From NCBI RefSeq assembly GCF_028209885.1, contig NZ_JAQLEM010000001.1, positions 50,475 to 114,474 on the forward strand: a stretch of DNA of 64,000 nt. Direction: 5' to 3'. The stretch is from Collinsella aerofaciens. GTDB lineage: Bacteria > Actinomycetota > Coriobacteriia > Coriobacteriales > Coriobacteriaceae. The position numbers and the translations under genes were made by a program. Under the pieces are notes generated by a model, which made no database searches, was not told the DNA's origin, and worked only from the letters and a program-made list of their open reading frames with translations. Shown here piece by piece: positions 50,055 through 60,436 of this stretch (its first letter is position 1; every line of letters begins with the position of its first letter).

Positions 50055-51437
50055 ATGGCTGACACCGTATCTAAGCACATTGACATGACCACCGGCTCGC
50101 TGTGGCGCAATATCCCCCTGTTCGCCTTCCCCGTGGCCGCCACGAGCATCTTGGAGCAGCTGTCGAACCTCATCGCCACGGTCATCATCGGTAATTTCTC
50201 GGGCGACCAGGGAACCCTCGCCATGGCGGCGGTCGGCTCCAATGTTCCGCTTACCAGTCTTATGCTCAACCTGTTTATTGGCATGTCGCTTGGCTCCAAC
50301 GTGGTCATCGCCAACGCTATCGGCCGCAACGATCAGAACATGGTCAAACGCGCCGTCCATACCTCGATTTTAATGGCGCTCGTGGGCTTTGTCGTCATCG
50401 CCCTGGGCGAGATCTTTGCCGAGCCCATGCTCGCCGCGCTCAGCGTTCCTGCCGAAACCATGCCGCTCGCTTCGCTCTACCTGCGCGTCTTTTTGCTGAG
50501 CATGCCCTCGATCTTGCTCTACAACTTTGAGGCCGCGATCTTCCGCTCCGTCGGCATCACCCGCATGCCGCTGCAGGCGCTTGCCGTGTCCACCGTCCTC
50601 AACATTGGCCTGGATCTCATCTTTGTCCCCGTACTCCACTGGGGTGTCGCGGGCGTCGCCATCGCCACCGCCATCGCCTACACCGTCAGCGCCGCCACGC
50701 TCTTTATCCGCCTGCTCAAGACCGACTCCGTCGTCCGCGTCACCCCATGCGACCTGGCTATCGACCCCGTCGCCCTCAAGCGCATCGTCAAGATCGGCCT
50801 GCCCGCCGGCATCCAAAGCGCCGTCTTTGCCGTCGCCAACATCATCATCCAGTCCGCCATTAACAGCCTGGGCACCGAGGTCATGGCGGCATCGAGCGCC
50901 GCCATGAGCCTGGAGTACGTGTGCTACAACCTGCTCAACAGCTTTAGCCAGGCGTGCACCACCTTTGTGGGACAAAACCACGGTGCCCGCCAGATTGATC
51001 GCTGCACCAAAACGCTTAAGGTCTGCCTAGTCGAAGGCGGTATCGTTGCGCTCACTACGATCATCGTTATTGTCGGCCTGGGGCGCGAGATCTTGTCGCT
51101 CTTTAACAGCGATCCCAACATCGTCTCGATCGGCTATATCCGCGTGTGTTCGATCTTCCCGGCGTACGCCTTTAGCATGTTCTACGAAAACATGTCAGGC
51201 TACCTGCGCGGCTTTGGTATCTCGCTCACGCCCGCCCTCATCACCATGATCTGCGTCTGCGGCATCCGCTTCTATTGGGTGTTCTGCGTGTTCCCGCACT
51301 TCCGCACCTTTGCGAACATCATGATGGTCTACCCCATCAGCCTGGGCACCACGGCGTTCTTTATGGTCGTAGCGGTACTACTTTGCCACCCGGCACGCAC
51401 CTATCGCGCCACCCAAGCCAAAGCGACAGCCCGCTAA
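50055..51437 (+). CDS. MATE-family multidrug/Na+ antiporter
   Basis: 460 residues, 12 hydrophobic helices in two halves, opening SLWRNIPLFAFPVAATSILEQ and carrying VIIGNFSGDQGTLAMAAVG in TM1-2. The family exports cationic drugs or metabolites with Na+ or H+. The substrate is unknown. The ribosome site is weak (GAGAGC). The upstream 243 nt hold the dispersed repeat; no clear promoter. Confidence 0.92.
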   Translation: MADTVSKHIDMTTGSLWRNIPLFAFPVAATSILEQLSNLIATVIIGNFSGDQGTLAMAAVGSNVPLTSLMLNLFIGMSLGSNVVIANAIGRNDQNMVKRAVHTSILMALVGFVVIALGEIFAEPMLAALSVPAETMPLASLYLRVFLLSMPSILLYNFEAAIFRSVGITRMPLQALAVSTVLNIGLDLIFVPVLHWGVAGVAIATAIAYTVSAATLFIRLLKTDSVVRVTPCDLAIDPVALKRIVKIGLPAGIQSAVFAVANIIIQSAINSLGTEVMAASSAAMSLEYVCYNLLNSFSQACTTFVGQNHGARQIDRCTKTLKVCLVEGGIVALTTIIVIVGLGREILSLFNSDPNIVSIGYIRVCSIFPAYAFSMFYENMSGYLRGFGISLTPALITMICVCGIRFYWVFCVFPHFRTFANIMMVYPISLGTTAFFMVVAVLLCHPARTYRATQAKATAR

Positions 51438-51464
51438 ACACCGCACCCAACGCTACGCCAGTCA

Positions 51465-52331
51465 TTAATTGACAATATGCGAGCTCATATAGTCGATAAA
51501 GCGCCTCGTGGCGATAGGCATGGTGTCCCAGCTGCGCCAGGCGGCCACCACGTCGCGCGAGGGGGCATGCACGATGGGCCGCACACGAATATCGGCTCGC
51601 ATGCCCTCCACAGTACGACGGTAGAGCATGCTCACGCCTAGGCCCTCCTCCACCATCGCCATGATGGTGTAGTCGTCGGTGACCTCGCTCGTCACGTGCG
51701 GCGACAGGCCATGCGCCGCGAATGCATCGAGCACCAGGCTCTGTTCGCCCTCATCCAGAAGCACAAACGGCTCGGAAGCCAGGTCGGCGAGCGTCACCTT
51801 TTCCTTTGCCGCCAGCGGATGCGCGGCCGGCAACAATGCCACCAACTCGTCGTGATAGACCACGCGCTTCTCGAGCCCAGCGGTAAATCCGCGTGCCGTA
51901 AAGCAAAAATCAACCACGCCATCGTGCACCCACTGGGCGTTGCGCGTGTAATCGCCCTGCTTGAGGGTAAAGCGTACGCCCGGGTGCAGGGCTCCAAAAT
52001 CGCGGATCACGCGCGGCAATACGGTTCGACTCACGTTGGTAAACGTCGCGATGCGAATATCAGTCGACGAAAGTCCCAGCAGCTCCTGGCGCTTGCCCTC
52101 GAGCTCGGCCTCGGCAGTCACAATCTGGCGCAGGTACGGCAGATACTGTTTACCGTCGCGCGTAAGCGAGACGCCCTGCTTTCCGCGCTCGATAAGCGTG
52201 GTGCCCAGCTCGCGCTCGAGTGCCTTGACGGCCTGGCTCACCGCGCTTTGCGTATAGCCCAGCTCGTCGGCCGCACGTTTCAGGCTGCCGCAATCGACCA
52301 CCATACAAACAATCTGATACCGCGATGCCAT
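51465..52331 (-). CDS. LysR-family regulator (divergent from second DMT transporter)
   Basis: 288 residues; helix-turn-helix SLKRAADELGYTQSAVSQAVKALE and a LysR effector domain. GGAGG precedes the ATG. The divergent DMT gene begins 159 bp away. This pair repeats the arrangement at 15409-17296, and the regulators are similar in their effector domains (VMAMVE.GLGVS-type block). Confidence 0.9.
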   Translation of the reverse strand: MASRYQIVCMVVDCGSLKRAADELGYTQSAVSQAVKALERELGTTLIERGKQGVSLTRDGKQYLPYLRQIVTAEAELEGKRQELLGLSSTDIRIATFTNVSRTVLPRVIRDFGALHPGVRFTLKQGDYTRNAQWVHDGVVDFCFTARGFTAGLEKRVVYHDELVALLPAAHPLAAKEKVTLADLASEPFVLLDEGEQSLVLDAFAAHGLSPHVTSEVTDDYTIMAMVEEGLGVSMLYRRTVEGMRADIRVRPIVHAPSRDVVAAWRSWDTMPIATRRFIDYMSSHIVN

Positions 52332-52489
52332 CGTGCCTCCACATCAATGCAGCCGTAAAACGTTTTGTCAGGGCTTTTCGCACCAACTTTAGCATTTCTT
52401 AATCATACTGAAGATACATTCGCTTTACTACATCAACATCTGGGAGCAGAATCCTTTTTGCGAAACCGTTCTGTAACAAAAGGAGTCCC

Positions 52490-53392
52490 ATGGATCGCAA
52501 AAAAGCAATCGCGCTCTCATTTTCCGTTCCCGTCGCATGGGGCTTTTCGTATCCCCTCATGAAGATCGGCATGGACAGCATGAACGCCACGAGCATCGTC
52601 GCGCTACGCTGCATCATCGCCTTTGTGGTCTGCCTGCTGCTCTTCCACAAGCACGCGTTGCGCATTAACCGCGACCTTATGGTCCGTGCCGCCATCATCG
52701 GCGCCATTATGGCAACCGAGCTCACCTGCATGTGCCTGGGCTCCAGCCTCACCTCTGCCTCCACTGCCGGCTTTTTGCAGAGCCTGACGGTCGTGATCGT
52801 GCCGTTTGCCAACGCAGCTCTGCTGCGTCGCGCCCCCGAGCGCAAGGTGCTCATCGGCACGGCTATCGTCACCTGCGGCATGCTGCTGCTCTCGGGCGCC
52901 GACTTTACCAGCCTGAATCCCGGCGCAATCATCATGCTGCTCTCGGCCTTTATCTATGCCAGCCACATTATCGTGGCCAAGCGCTTTGTCGAAGAAGTCG
53001 ATCCGCTGGCTCTGGGCGTTTGGCAGCTAGGCTTTGGCGGTTTGTTCTCGGGCGTCGCGGCATTCACCTTTGGCGGCTTCACGCTTCCCAGCACGCCCAG
53101 CGAGATCGTCGTTGTCGTCGCGCTCGCACTCATCTGCTCTGCCTACGGCTTTATCACCCAGACGCTCGTGCAGCCCCACGTGCCCGCCGAGACCACCGGC
53201 TTTGCCTTCTCGCTCGAGCCGGTCTGCTCCGCTGTCTTCTCGTTCTTCCTAGTCGGCGAGGTCCTGAGCCCCATCGCCTTCCTGGGTGCAGCTCTCATCC
53301 TCACCGGCGTCATGGCGGCAACCGTCGAGCTTCCGCGCCTCCGCGCACATGGACGCGCTCGTATGGCAGGAGCGCCCGAGCGCGCCTCGTAG
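52490..53392 (+). CDS. EamA/DMT-family transporter
   Basis: 300 residues, ten helices in two halves, opening VAWGFSYPLMKIGMD; the second half ends with SLEPVCSAVFSFFLVGEVLSP. Likely substrate: an amino acid or related metabolite, inferred from family only. AAAAGGAG precedes the ATG. Probably under control of the divergent LysR gene. Confidence 0.88.
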   Translation: MDRKKAIALSFSVPVAWGFSYPLMKIGMDSMNATSIVALRCIIAFVVCLLLFHKHALRINRDLMVRAAIIGAIMATELTCMCLGSSLTSASTAGFLQSLTVVIVPFANAALLRRAPERKVLIGTAIVTCGMLLLSGADFTSLNPGAIIMLLSAFIYASHIIVAKRFVEEVDPLALGVWQLGFGGLFSGVAAFTFGGFTLPSTPSEIVVVVALALICSAYGFITQTLVQPHVPAETTGFAFSLEPVCSAVFSFFLVGEVLSPIAFLGAALILTGVMAATVELPRLRAHGRARMAGAPERAS

Positions 53393-53480
53393 ACCCCGCT
53401 CTTCATGCAGCCGCGGCATAAAGGCAACCGGTGCGCCTTTACAATAGATGCCAACAGAGCATCTGACGTAAAGGAGCCCC

Positions 53481-54206
53481 ATGGACACCGCAACCCGCGA
53501 CCGCAACATAGCAACTTGGTTGGGCAATGCGCCGCAGCCGGTACGTGACACTACGAACCAGCTGCTCGAGCGCATCGCCCTTTTGCGTGCCGAGCAGACT
53601 ATCTACCCGGCACAAGACGACATCCTCAATGCCCTCGCCTACACCCCGGCCGACCAGGTCAAAGTTGTCATCTTGGGTCAAGACCCCTATCACGGACCCA
53701 ACCAGGCCATGGGACTGTCGTTCTCGGTCCCCGCGACGCAAACCAAGTTGCCGCCGAGCCTGCGCAACATTTACAAGGAACTCAATGCCGATCTTGACTG
53801 CCCTATTCCCGCCACGGGAGATCTAACACCATGGGCACAACAGGGCGTCCTGCTCCTCAACACTACGCTCACCGTGCGCGAACACGCCGCGAACTCGCAC
53901 GCCAAGCTGGGCTGGAGCATTCTGACCGACTATGTTACCGAACGCTGCTGTCAGCTGCCCCAAACTGTAGTCTTTTTGGCTTGGGGCCGCTTTGCCCAAC
54001 AGATGGTCGAAGGCAAGCTCGCCGCGACCGGTGCGGGCAAGGCAACCAGCAAGTTCTGTCTGGCCTCTACGCACCCCTCGCCGCTTTCGGCCAACCGTGC
54101 CACGGCAGAACTCCCTGCTTTTATGGGGTCGCGTCCCTTCTCGGCAGCCAATCGGCTACTCGAACAGCACGGCTCGACCCCTGTCAACTGGACTTGCCTC
54201 GGCTAA
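53481..54206 (+). CDS. ung: Uracil-DNA glycosylase (family 1)
   Basis: 241 residues. Motifs GQDPYHGP (66-73), the GVLLLN uracil-binding strand and HPSPLSANR identify family 1 UNG, which removes uracil from DNA in base excision repair. AAAGGAG precedes the ATG. Terminator follows the stop. Confidence 0.96.
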   Translation: MDTATRDRNIATWLGNAPQPVRDTTNQLLERIALLRAEQTIYPAQDDILNALAYTPADQVKVVILGQDPYHGPNQAMGLSFSVPATQTKLPPSLRNIYKELNADLDCPIPATGDLTPWAQQGVLLLNTTLTVREHAANSHAKLGWSILTDYVTERCCQLPQTVVFLAWGRFAQQMVEGKLAATGAGKATSKFCLASTHPSPLSANRATAELPAFMGSRPFSAANRLLEQHGSTPVNWTCLG

Positions 54207-54221
54207 AAACCGATACATCAA

Positions 54222-54255
54222 AAACGCGCCCGACGGCTTTCCATCGGGCGCGTTT
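54222..54255. terminator. Terminator between convergent ung and SDR genes
   Basis: AAACGCGCCCGA/TCGGGCGCGTTT, a 12-bp stem with a 10-nt loop; T- and A-tracts on both sides allow bidirectional use. Confidence 0.85.
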
Positions 54256-54256
54256 C

Positions 54257-54937
54257 CTATTCGGGCCAAATAAATTGTGTGCGGCCGGCCTCGCCGCCAT
54301 CGATCAGCAGGCTCTGCCCGGTCATAAACCGGTTGGTCACGCCCACAAAGTAGATCCACTCGGCGATCTCTTGGGCGGTGGCCCAGCGCTTAAGCGGCGT
54401 GAGCTCCATAATTTGGTTCCACAGGTGCTCGTCTTCCATCACGCAACGGTTGAGCGGCGTGATAACGCCACCCGGGTCCACACTGTTGGCGATAGCCTGC
54501 GGCGCCAGACGGTTTGCAAGGTTCTTGGTGTAGGCGATAACGCCGCCTTTGCTGGCGGCATAGGCGGGAAACTCCGACCCCGTATGCCCGCTCGCCGACC
54601 CCACATTGACCACGGATCTGATAGCCGGCGCCGGCTTGGCGGCAAGCCCCTCCCCCACAAAGGCGTAGCACTCGGTCACGTTGATGGTGCCACACAGGTT
54701 GGCGGCGATGTCGTCGGCCGAATCCTGCGTACCGGCAACGTTCACGATTACCTGAGGCTCAAGGTCGCCCGGAAACGAGTCCGGCTCGCGGACATCAACG
54801 ATCAGATGGCGGTAGCGCTCGTGTTCGATCGCCGCCGGCAAAAGATCAAAGCCCACGACCTCGTGGCCCTCGTCCAAAAAGCGCTGCACGCACGCGGCTC
54901 CGATACCGCCCGAAGCGCCCGTAATCAAAACCCGCAT
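54257..54937 (-). CDS. Short-chain dehydrogenase/reductase
   Basis: 226 residues. The NAD(P)-binding TGASGGIGAA and the catalytic pair with the serine in GSASGH, Y.A.K in FPAYAASKGG, and a final DGGEAG are present. It oxidises or reduces an alcohol/ketone; gut actinobacterial relatives act on steroids and bile acids, but nothing here fixes the substrate. AAGGAG precedes the ATG; 9 nt downstream of the VUT transporter, so co-transcribed with it. Confidence 0.9.
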   Translation of the reverse strand: MRVLITGASGGIGAACVQRFLDEGHEVVGFDLLPAAIEHERYRHLIVDVREPDSFPGDLEPQVIVNVAGTQDSADDIAANLCGTINVTECYAFVGEGLAAKPAPAIRSVVNVGSASGHTGSEFPAYAASKGGVIAYTKNLANRLAPQAIANSVDPGGVITPLNRCVMEDEHLWNQIMELTPLKRWATAQEIAEWIYFVGVTNRFMTGQSLLIDGGEAGRTQFIWPE

Positions 54938-54946
54938 ACTTGCTCC

Positions 54947-55669
54947 TTAGGCGGTTGCGTGGCGCTCGAGGTACTCGGAGCCCACATTCTCGCGCTCCCA
55001 GCCGCGCACGACCTTGTAGCCCACGGGGCTCAGGAAGACCTCGCACAGCAGCTCGGCAACAGCGCCGGTCAGCGAGCACATAAGAACCTGCACCCAGGTC
55101 CAACCAAAGAACGTGTGGCTCACCACGATGGCAAAGACCAGGTTGTCGATAAACTGGCCAACACCCGTAGACACATAGGAACGGAAGGCAAAGCTCGCAA
55201 AGTTATTCTTTTTGAGCATACGGCCGAGCGACTGGTTAAGCGTGGAGTTAACCACGGCAGAAACGAGCATTGCCAGCGAAGAGCCCAGCACCACGTACCA
55301 GGTGCCGCCGATGGTGGCGTTAAGGGCAGTGTTGACCTCGATCATGCCCGTGTCGTAGTAGGCGCCCCACATGCCGGGCGTGAGCGAGCATGCCCAAAAG
55401 CACAGGCTCACGGCCAGGTTGACCAGCAGCGCGAGGATAGAGATTTTGATGGATGCCTTGGCGCCAAAGCGCTTGCAGATCATGTCCTGGCACAAAAACG
55501 AAACCCAGCTCACCACAAAGCCGCAATCGAGCGCCAGATACGGCAGGCTGATAAGCTCCTTGTTGGCCAGCAGGTTCATCATGATGACACTCACGAAAAA
55601 CAGCGAAACCGTTGCCGCGGGAATGCTCCGCAACAGGACCTTATAGTCCTCCATGACCTTCTTGATCAT
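54947..55669 (-). CDS. VUT/YhhQ family queuosine-precursor transporter
   Basis: 240 residues, about six to seven helices. DUF165 features: NLLANKELISLPYLALDCG, an FLCQDMICKRFGAKAS loop and the SQGLGQFIDN-like STGVGQFIDNLVF motif. Family members import queuosine precursors (preQ0/preQ1) for tRNA modification. AAAGGAG precedes the ATG. A hairpin with an A-rich tail lies in the leader. Confidence 0.87.
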   Translation of the reverse strand: MIKKVMEDYKVLLRSIPAATVSLFFVSVIMMNLLANKELISLPYLALDCGFVVSWVSFLCQDMICKRFGAKASIKISILALLVNLAVSLCFWACSLTPGMWGAYYDTGMIEVNTALNATIGGTWYVVLGSSLAMLVSAVVNSTLNQSLGRMLKKNNFASFAFRSYVSTGVGQFIDNLVFAIVVSHTFFGWTWVQVLMCSLTGAVAELLCEVFLSPVGYKVVRGWERENVGSEYLERHATA

Positions 55670-55689
55670 TATGTACTCCTTTGGTTTTA

Positions 55690-55730
55690 GGTTTAACGAG
55701 CAGGATATCGGACCCGAACTGCTCGGACGC
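55690..55730 (-). promoter_or_regulatory. Leader hairpin upstream of VUT gene
   Basis: CGAGCAG/CTGCTCG, a perfect 7-bp stem (15-nt loop) followed on the minus strand by TTAAACCTAAAACC and then the ribosome site. This hairpin plus A-rich tail next to a ribosome site resembles preQ1 riboswitch layout, but the conserved preQ1 core is not present. Confidence 0.3.
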
Positions 55731-55825
55731 CCCGGTCTTGAGACGACGGTGGGTATGATAGCCGCTCACACGGCATCAGGCAAGCAAGCGGCGCGGCAGC
55801 CCCGCAGGGCCACCGCGCCGATGCG

Positions 55826-57439
<1,614 letters not shown>

Positions 57440-57582
57440 GCGGATCCTTTCTTGCATTAAGTGCATTACGTCGATGTAACCGTACTATTGTAGCCGCGAA
57501 ATCTCGTCATAGGGCACCTATCAGGACAAATTCATCAGTCAGAACGTGAGCGGCTAGTTATCGAAAGTATTCTGCAGCAGAC

Positions 57583-57880
57583 TGTCTCAATCTGTAACAG
57601 CAGGCGACCCAAAACGGACCCAGATGTTACAGATTGAGACAAACAAACCTGCCCGCCGACACAATCTCAATCTGTAACACCTGACCGCCCAAATTGGGTC
57701 TAGCTGTTACAAATCGAGATAAACGGAAAGGCAGGCAGCCAATGTCTCGTTCTGTAACATCTAGCCGCGCAAATCGACTCTTACTGTTACAGATTGAGAC
57801 AAATAGGCAGGCGGGAAAATAACATCTCAATCTGTAACAGCTGGCGACCAAAAACGGATCCAGATGTTACAGATTGAGAT
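57583..57880. repeat. Array of four palindromic units with ~80-bp period
   Basis: Units at 57583-57641, 57664-57720, 57743-57801 and 57824-57880. Each has the arms TCTCAATCTGTAACA and TGTTACAGATTGAGA (variants in units 2 and 3) around a 24-27-nt G+C-rich centre with related sequence (e.g. GCGACC.AAAACGGA.CCAGA in units 1 and 4). Spacers of about 22 nt also share GCAGGC/CCTGCCCGCC. Noncoding; not CRISPR-like because the 'repeat' is a 57-nt palindrome and the spacers are similar. Confidence 0.85.
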
Positions 57881-57944
57881 TGTTTTGGAGCAAGCGCGGC
57901 GCCGATGGTCTATTCCACATTTAGCTCTTGCATTACTGTGCATA

Positions 57945-57978
57945 GTGTATATATACTGTGCTTACCGGTTATATACAC
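57945..57978. promoter_or_regulatory. GntR(YtrA-type) operator and promoter
   Basis: GTGTATATA-N16-TATATACAC, a perfect 9-bp inverted repeat 28 nt before the GntR start, overlapping A+T-rich -10-like sequence. YtrA-subfamily regulators bind such TATA-rich dyads. Confidence 0.7.
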
Positions 57979-58005
57979 ATGTAGCCCAACAGCTAAGGAG
58001 CCGCT

Positions 58006-58385
58006 GTGGACATCATCCTATCCAATTCGAGCGATAAGCCCATCTACGAGCAGATAACCTCGCAGGTCAAAGCTCAGATCTTATCGGGCACGCTCGCTGC
58101 GGGAGCCAAACTCCCAGCATTCGTGCACTCGCGAGCGACCTGGGCGTGAGCGTAATCACCACCAAGCGTGCCTACGCCGACTTGGAGCAGCTTGGCTTTA
58201 TCTGCACCGTGCAGGGCAAGGGCTGTTTTGTCGCCGAGGGCAACCAGGAGCTTTTGCGCGAAAACCAGCTCTGCCATATCGAAGAGCTGCTTGCGAAAGC
58301 GGCGAGCCAAGCCGAAACCCTGGGCGTCACGCGCGACAAACTGCACGAGATGCTCGACCTGGTAGCCCCCGAAACCATGCAGTAG
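58006..58385 (+). pseudogene. GntR (YtrA-type) regulator with a 1-nt deletion
   Basis: GTG start at 58006 with AAGGAG upstream. The frame encodes the N-terminal winged-helix start (SDKPIYEQITSQVKAQIL) up to KLP, then meets a stop (58148-58150) after entering a wrong frame. If one C is restored in CTCCC (58111-58115) the product reads KLPSIRALASDLGVSV and continues to a 126-residue YtrA-type protein ending PETMQ (58383-58385 stop). So either a real frameshift mutation or a homopolymer sequencing error. It heads an ABC operon. Confidence 0.85.
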
Positions 58386-58408
58386 CCATCTGCAAGAAAC
58401 GCTATACC

Positions 58409-59290
58409 ATGCAAAACTTGCTTGAACTCAAAGGCATCTCACACGCTGTAAGCGACCGCTTTTCGCTGCGCGACGTCACGCTTGCCGTGGAGCCTGGCCA
58501 GATCATCGGCTTTGTTGGTGCCAACGGTGCTGGCAAAACAACGACGATTCGAGCTGCTCTCGGGCTTATAAAGCTCGATGCCGGCGAAGTGCACCTGTTT
58601 GGGCAGCGCTGTGGCGCCGACGCGCCCGATGAGTCGCAACGCCATCTACGCTCCCGCGTCGGTCTTGTCCTGGACACGTGCCCCTTCCCCTCCACGCTCA
58701 AGGTGGGCCAGATCGAGTCGCTCGTAGGCCCAGCGTACCCCACGTGGGACCGCGAAACGTTCGCCGGATTCATCAACCGATTTGGCCTCGATCCCAAGAC
58801 AAAGGTCAAGGACCTCTCCCGCGGCATGGGCATGAAACTGCAGCTTGCCTGTGCGCTCAGTCACAAGGCCAAGCTGCTCGTTTTGGACGAAGCCACCGCG
58901 GGCCTCGATCCCATGGCACGCGAGGAACTGCTCGATGAGCTGCTTGCCTTTGTCGCCGACGGCCAGCACAGTGTGCTGCTCTCGAGCCACATTACGTCCG
59001 ACCTCGATCGCACCGCTGATCGCGTCATCTGCATCGATAATGGCTCGATTATTTTTGACCTGCCGCGCGAGGACATTACCGACCGCGCCGGCATCGCCCA
59101 CTGCACCCAATCGCAGGCTGCCGAGCTTATGGCTTGCGTCGAAGGCGCCCGTGCCGCCCGTCACGCCTACAGCGTGGACGTACTCGTACCCAACCGTCGC
59201 GAAACGCTCGAGGCCTTTCCCGAGATTCCCTGCGATCGGGCAACCATTGATGACTATCTGCGCCTCATACTGAAAGGGGCTTCGGAATGA
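58409..59290 (+). CDS. ABC transporter ATP-binding protein (YtrB-like)
   Basis: 293 residues: Walker A GANGAGKTTT, signature LSRGMGMK (the LSRGM variant seen with GntR-linked ABC systems), Walker B LLVLDEATAGLD and H-loop SSHITSD. C-terminal 70 residues are non-catalytic. The membrane partner overlaps by 4 nt. No good ribosome site; translation may depend on coupling to the preceding GntR frame. Substrate unknown (peptide, lipid or antibiotic stress). Confidence 0.92.
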   Translation: MQNLLELKGISHAVSDRFSLRDVTLAVEPGQIIGFVGANGAGKTTTIRAALGLIKLDAGEVHLFGQRCGADAPDESQRHLRSRVGLVLDTCPFPSTLKVGQIESLVGPAYPTWDRETFAGFINRFGLDPKTKVKDLSRGMGMKLQLACALSHKAKLLVLDEATAGLDPMAREELLDELLAFVADGQHSVLLSSHITSDLDRTADRVICIDNGSIIFDLPREDITDRAGIAHCTQSQAAELMACVEGARAARHAYSVDVLVPNRRETLEAFPEIPCDRATIDDYLRLILKGASE

Positions 59291-59985
59291 AACGCGCCTT
59301 TATGTCCGAACTCGCCATCGTTCGCACGCTCATCCCGAGCATTGCGGGCGTCGGCTTGTTCATCTTCGTTGTGCTGACGCTCGTCAACGCGTCGGATGGC
59401 GATTCCGGTATGAGCGCCGGCGCCTGCGCCGTCAGTGCCATGTCGCCCATCATAGTCATGAACTCACTGGCCGGTTTCGACAATCAAAACGGTTGGGAGC
59501 GCTACCGGGCAACGCTGCCCTTCTCGCGCAAAGACATCATCCGCGCACGCTACCTGAGCGTTATTGTCTTCTCCGCCGTCATGGCATGTGCAGCTACGCT
59601 TTTGAGCATCGCCTCCATCCCGCTCTTCAACAGCGCGGGCATTCCTTCGACGGGACAGACGGTCTTTGAAATCGCAATCGCCTCGGCAGCATCGATGCTC
59701 ATCTCCCTCATGATGGTGTTTTTGGCGCAGCCGCTGTTCTTTCGATTTGGTCACATGGAGGCGCTGCGCCTATCCGTTGGCCTGTTTGCCCTGCTTGGTT
59801 GCGGCACCATGGCCACGCTGAGCTCCTCCAACCCCATCAGCAACTGGCTCATGTCGATTGCCGGAGCGAATCCCGATCCTGCCGTCCTTGGCGGTCTGTG
59901 CGCAGGAATTGCCGTACTGGCCCTCGCGCTATGTGCAATCAGCTGCGCTGTCAGCACCAAGGTCTATCGAGCGCGCGACCTGTAA
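59287..59985 (+). CDS. ABC-2 type permease
   Basis: 232 residues, six hydrophobic helices with ABC-2 style hydrophilic loop (NGWERYRATLPFSRKDIIRARY) after TM2. Start overlaps the ATPase stop (ATGA). Partner of the ATPase in a GntR-controlled exporter. Confidence 0.88.
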   Translation: MKRAFMSELAIVRTLIPSIAGVGLFIFVVLTLVNASDGDSGMSAGACAVSAMSPIIVMNSLAGFDNQNGWERYRATLPFSRKDIIRARYLSVIVFSAVMACAATLLSIASIPLFNSAGIPSTGQTVFEIAIASAASMLISLMMVFLAQPLFFRFGHMEALRLSVGLFALLGCGTMATLSSSNPISNWLMSIAGANPDPAVLGGLCAGIAVLALALCAISCAVSTKVYRARDL

Positions 59986-60119
59986 TCGACAGCCAAAGGG
60001 CTTGGGCTGCACGCCACCTCATTTACTAGATAAGACGAAGCAGCAACAACGTCGCTACCGCCCTTCACGGCATGCCGTTTAAATCTTGGCAACCAAAGAG
60101 AAGCCGACAGCATATCGAG
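59986..60119. other. 134-bp gap before the 174-bp repeat
   Basis: No gene, promoter or terminator I can support; a GCCGTTT/GGCATGCC palindrome at about 60069-60076 is the only local feature. Confidence 0.3.
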
Positions 60120-60293
60120 GGTGAATGTTTTTCCGAGAAGTGAACGAGTAAAATCAGCACCCCGTATCATCGACATTTTTATGGGCTTAATTCCTGCGGT
60201 TTTTGCCTAGGAATCCTGCGGTTTTATTCGAAAAAAGTGTGCATGCTCCAGGGGTCCATATTTACTCGTTCACTTCTCGGAAAAACACTCACC
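60120..60293. repeat. 174-bp element with 33-bp inverted ends
   Basis: The left end 60120-60152 and right end 60261-60293 are inverted copies (TTTACTCGTTCACTTCTCGG on the right) with one mismatch over 33 bp. The centre is A+T-richer, with two TCCTGCGGTTTT copies at about 60193 and 60214. MITE-like; no transposase, no obvious target duplication. The end motif AAGTGAACGAGTA resembles the AAGTGAGTAGA ends of the 120-bp element. Confidence 0.75.
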
Positions 60294-60436
60294 TTCAATT
60301 CGAGCCTTCACCAAATGGCTCCCCGGAACATAACCCCCGTCTCGCCGCGGCCATATCAAACCTTCATGGTGGGGCGGTATCCTCATGTCCATAAAACTCG
60401 CAGGATAAACCCATTATCCAAGGAGGCACCGCACCC

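Noticed and set aside
53831..55690. A 619-residue plus-strand frame across ung, SDR and VUT genes
   Set aside because: It crosses three genes with clear motifs and contains no recognisable domain.
57583..57880. CRISPR array
   Set aside because: Units are 57-59-bp palindromes, spacers are only ~22 nt and similar to each other, there are only four units, and no cas genes are in the window.
60120..60293. Intrinsic terminator of the ABC operon
   Set aside because: The ends pair over 33 bp but are 108 nt apart, with the element 135 nt past the stop; that is far larger than a terminator.
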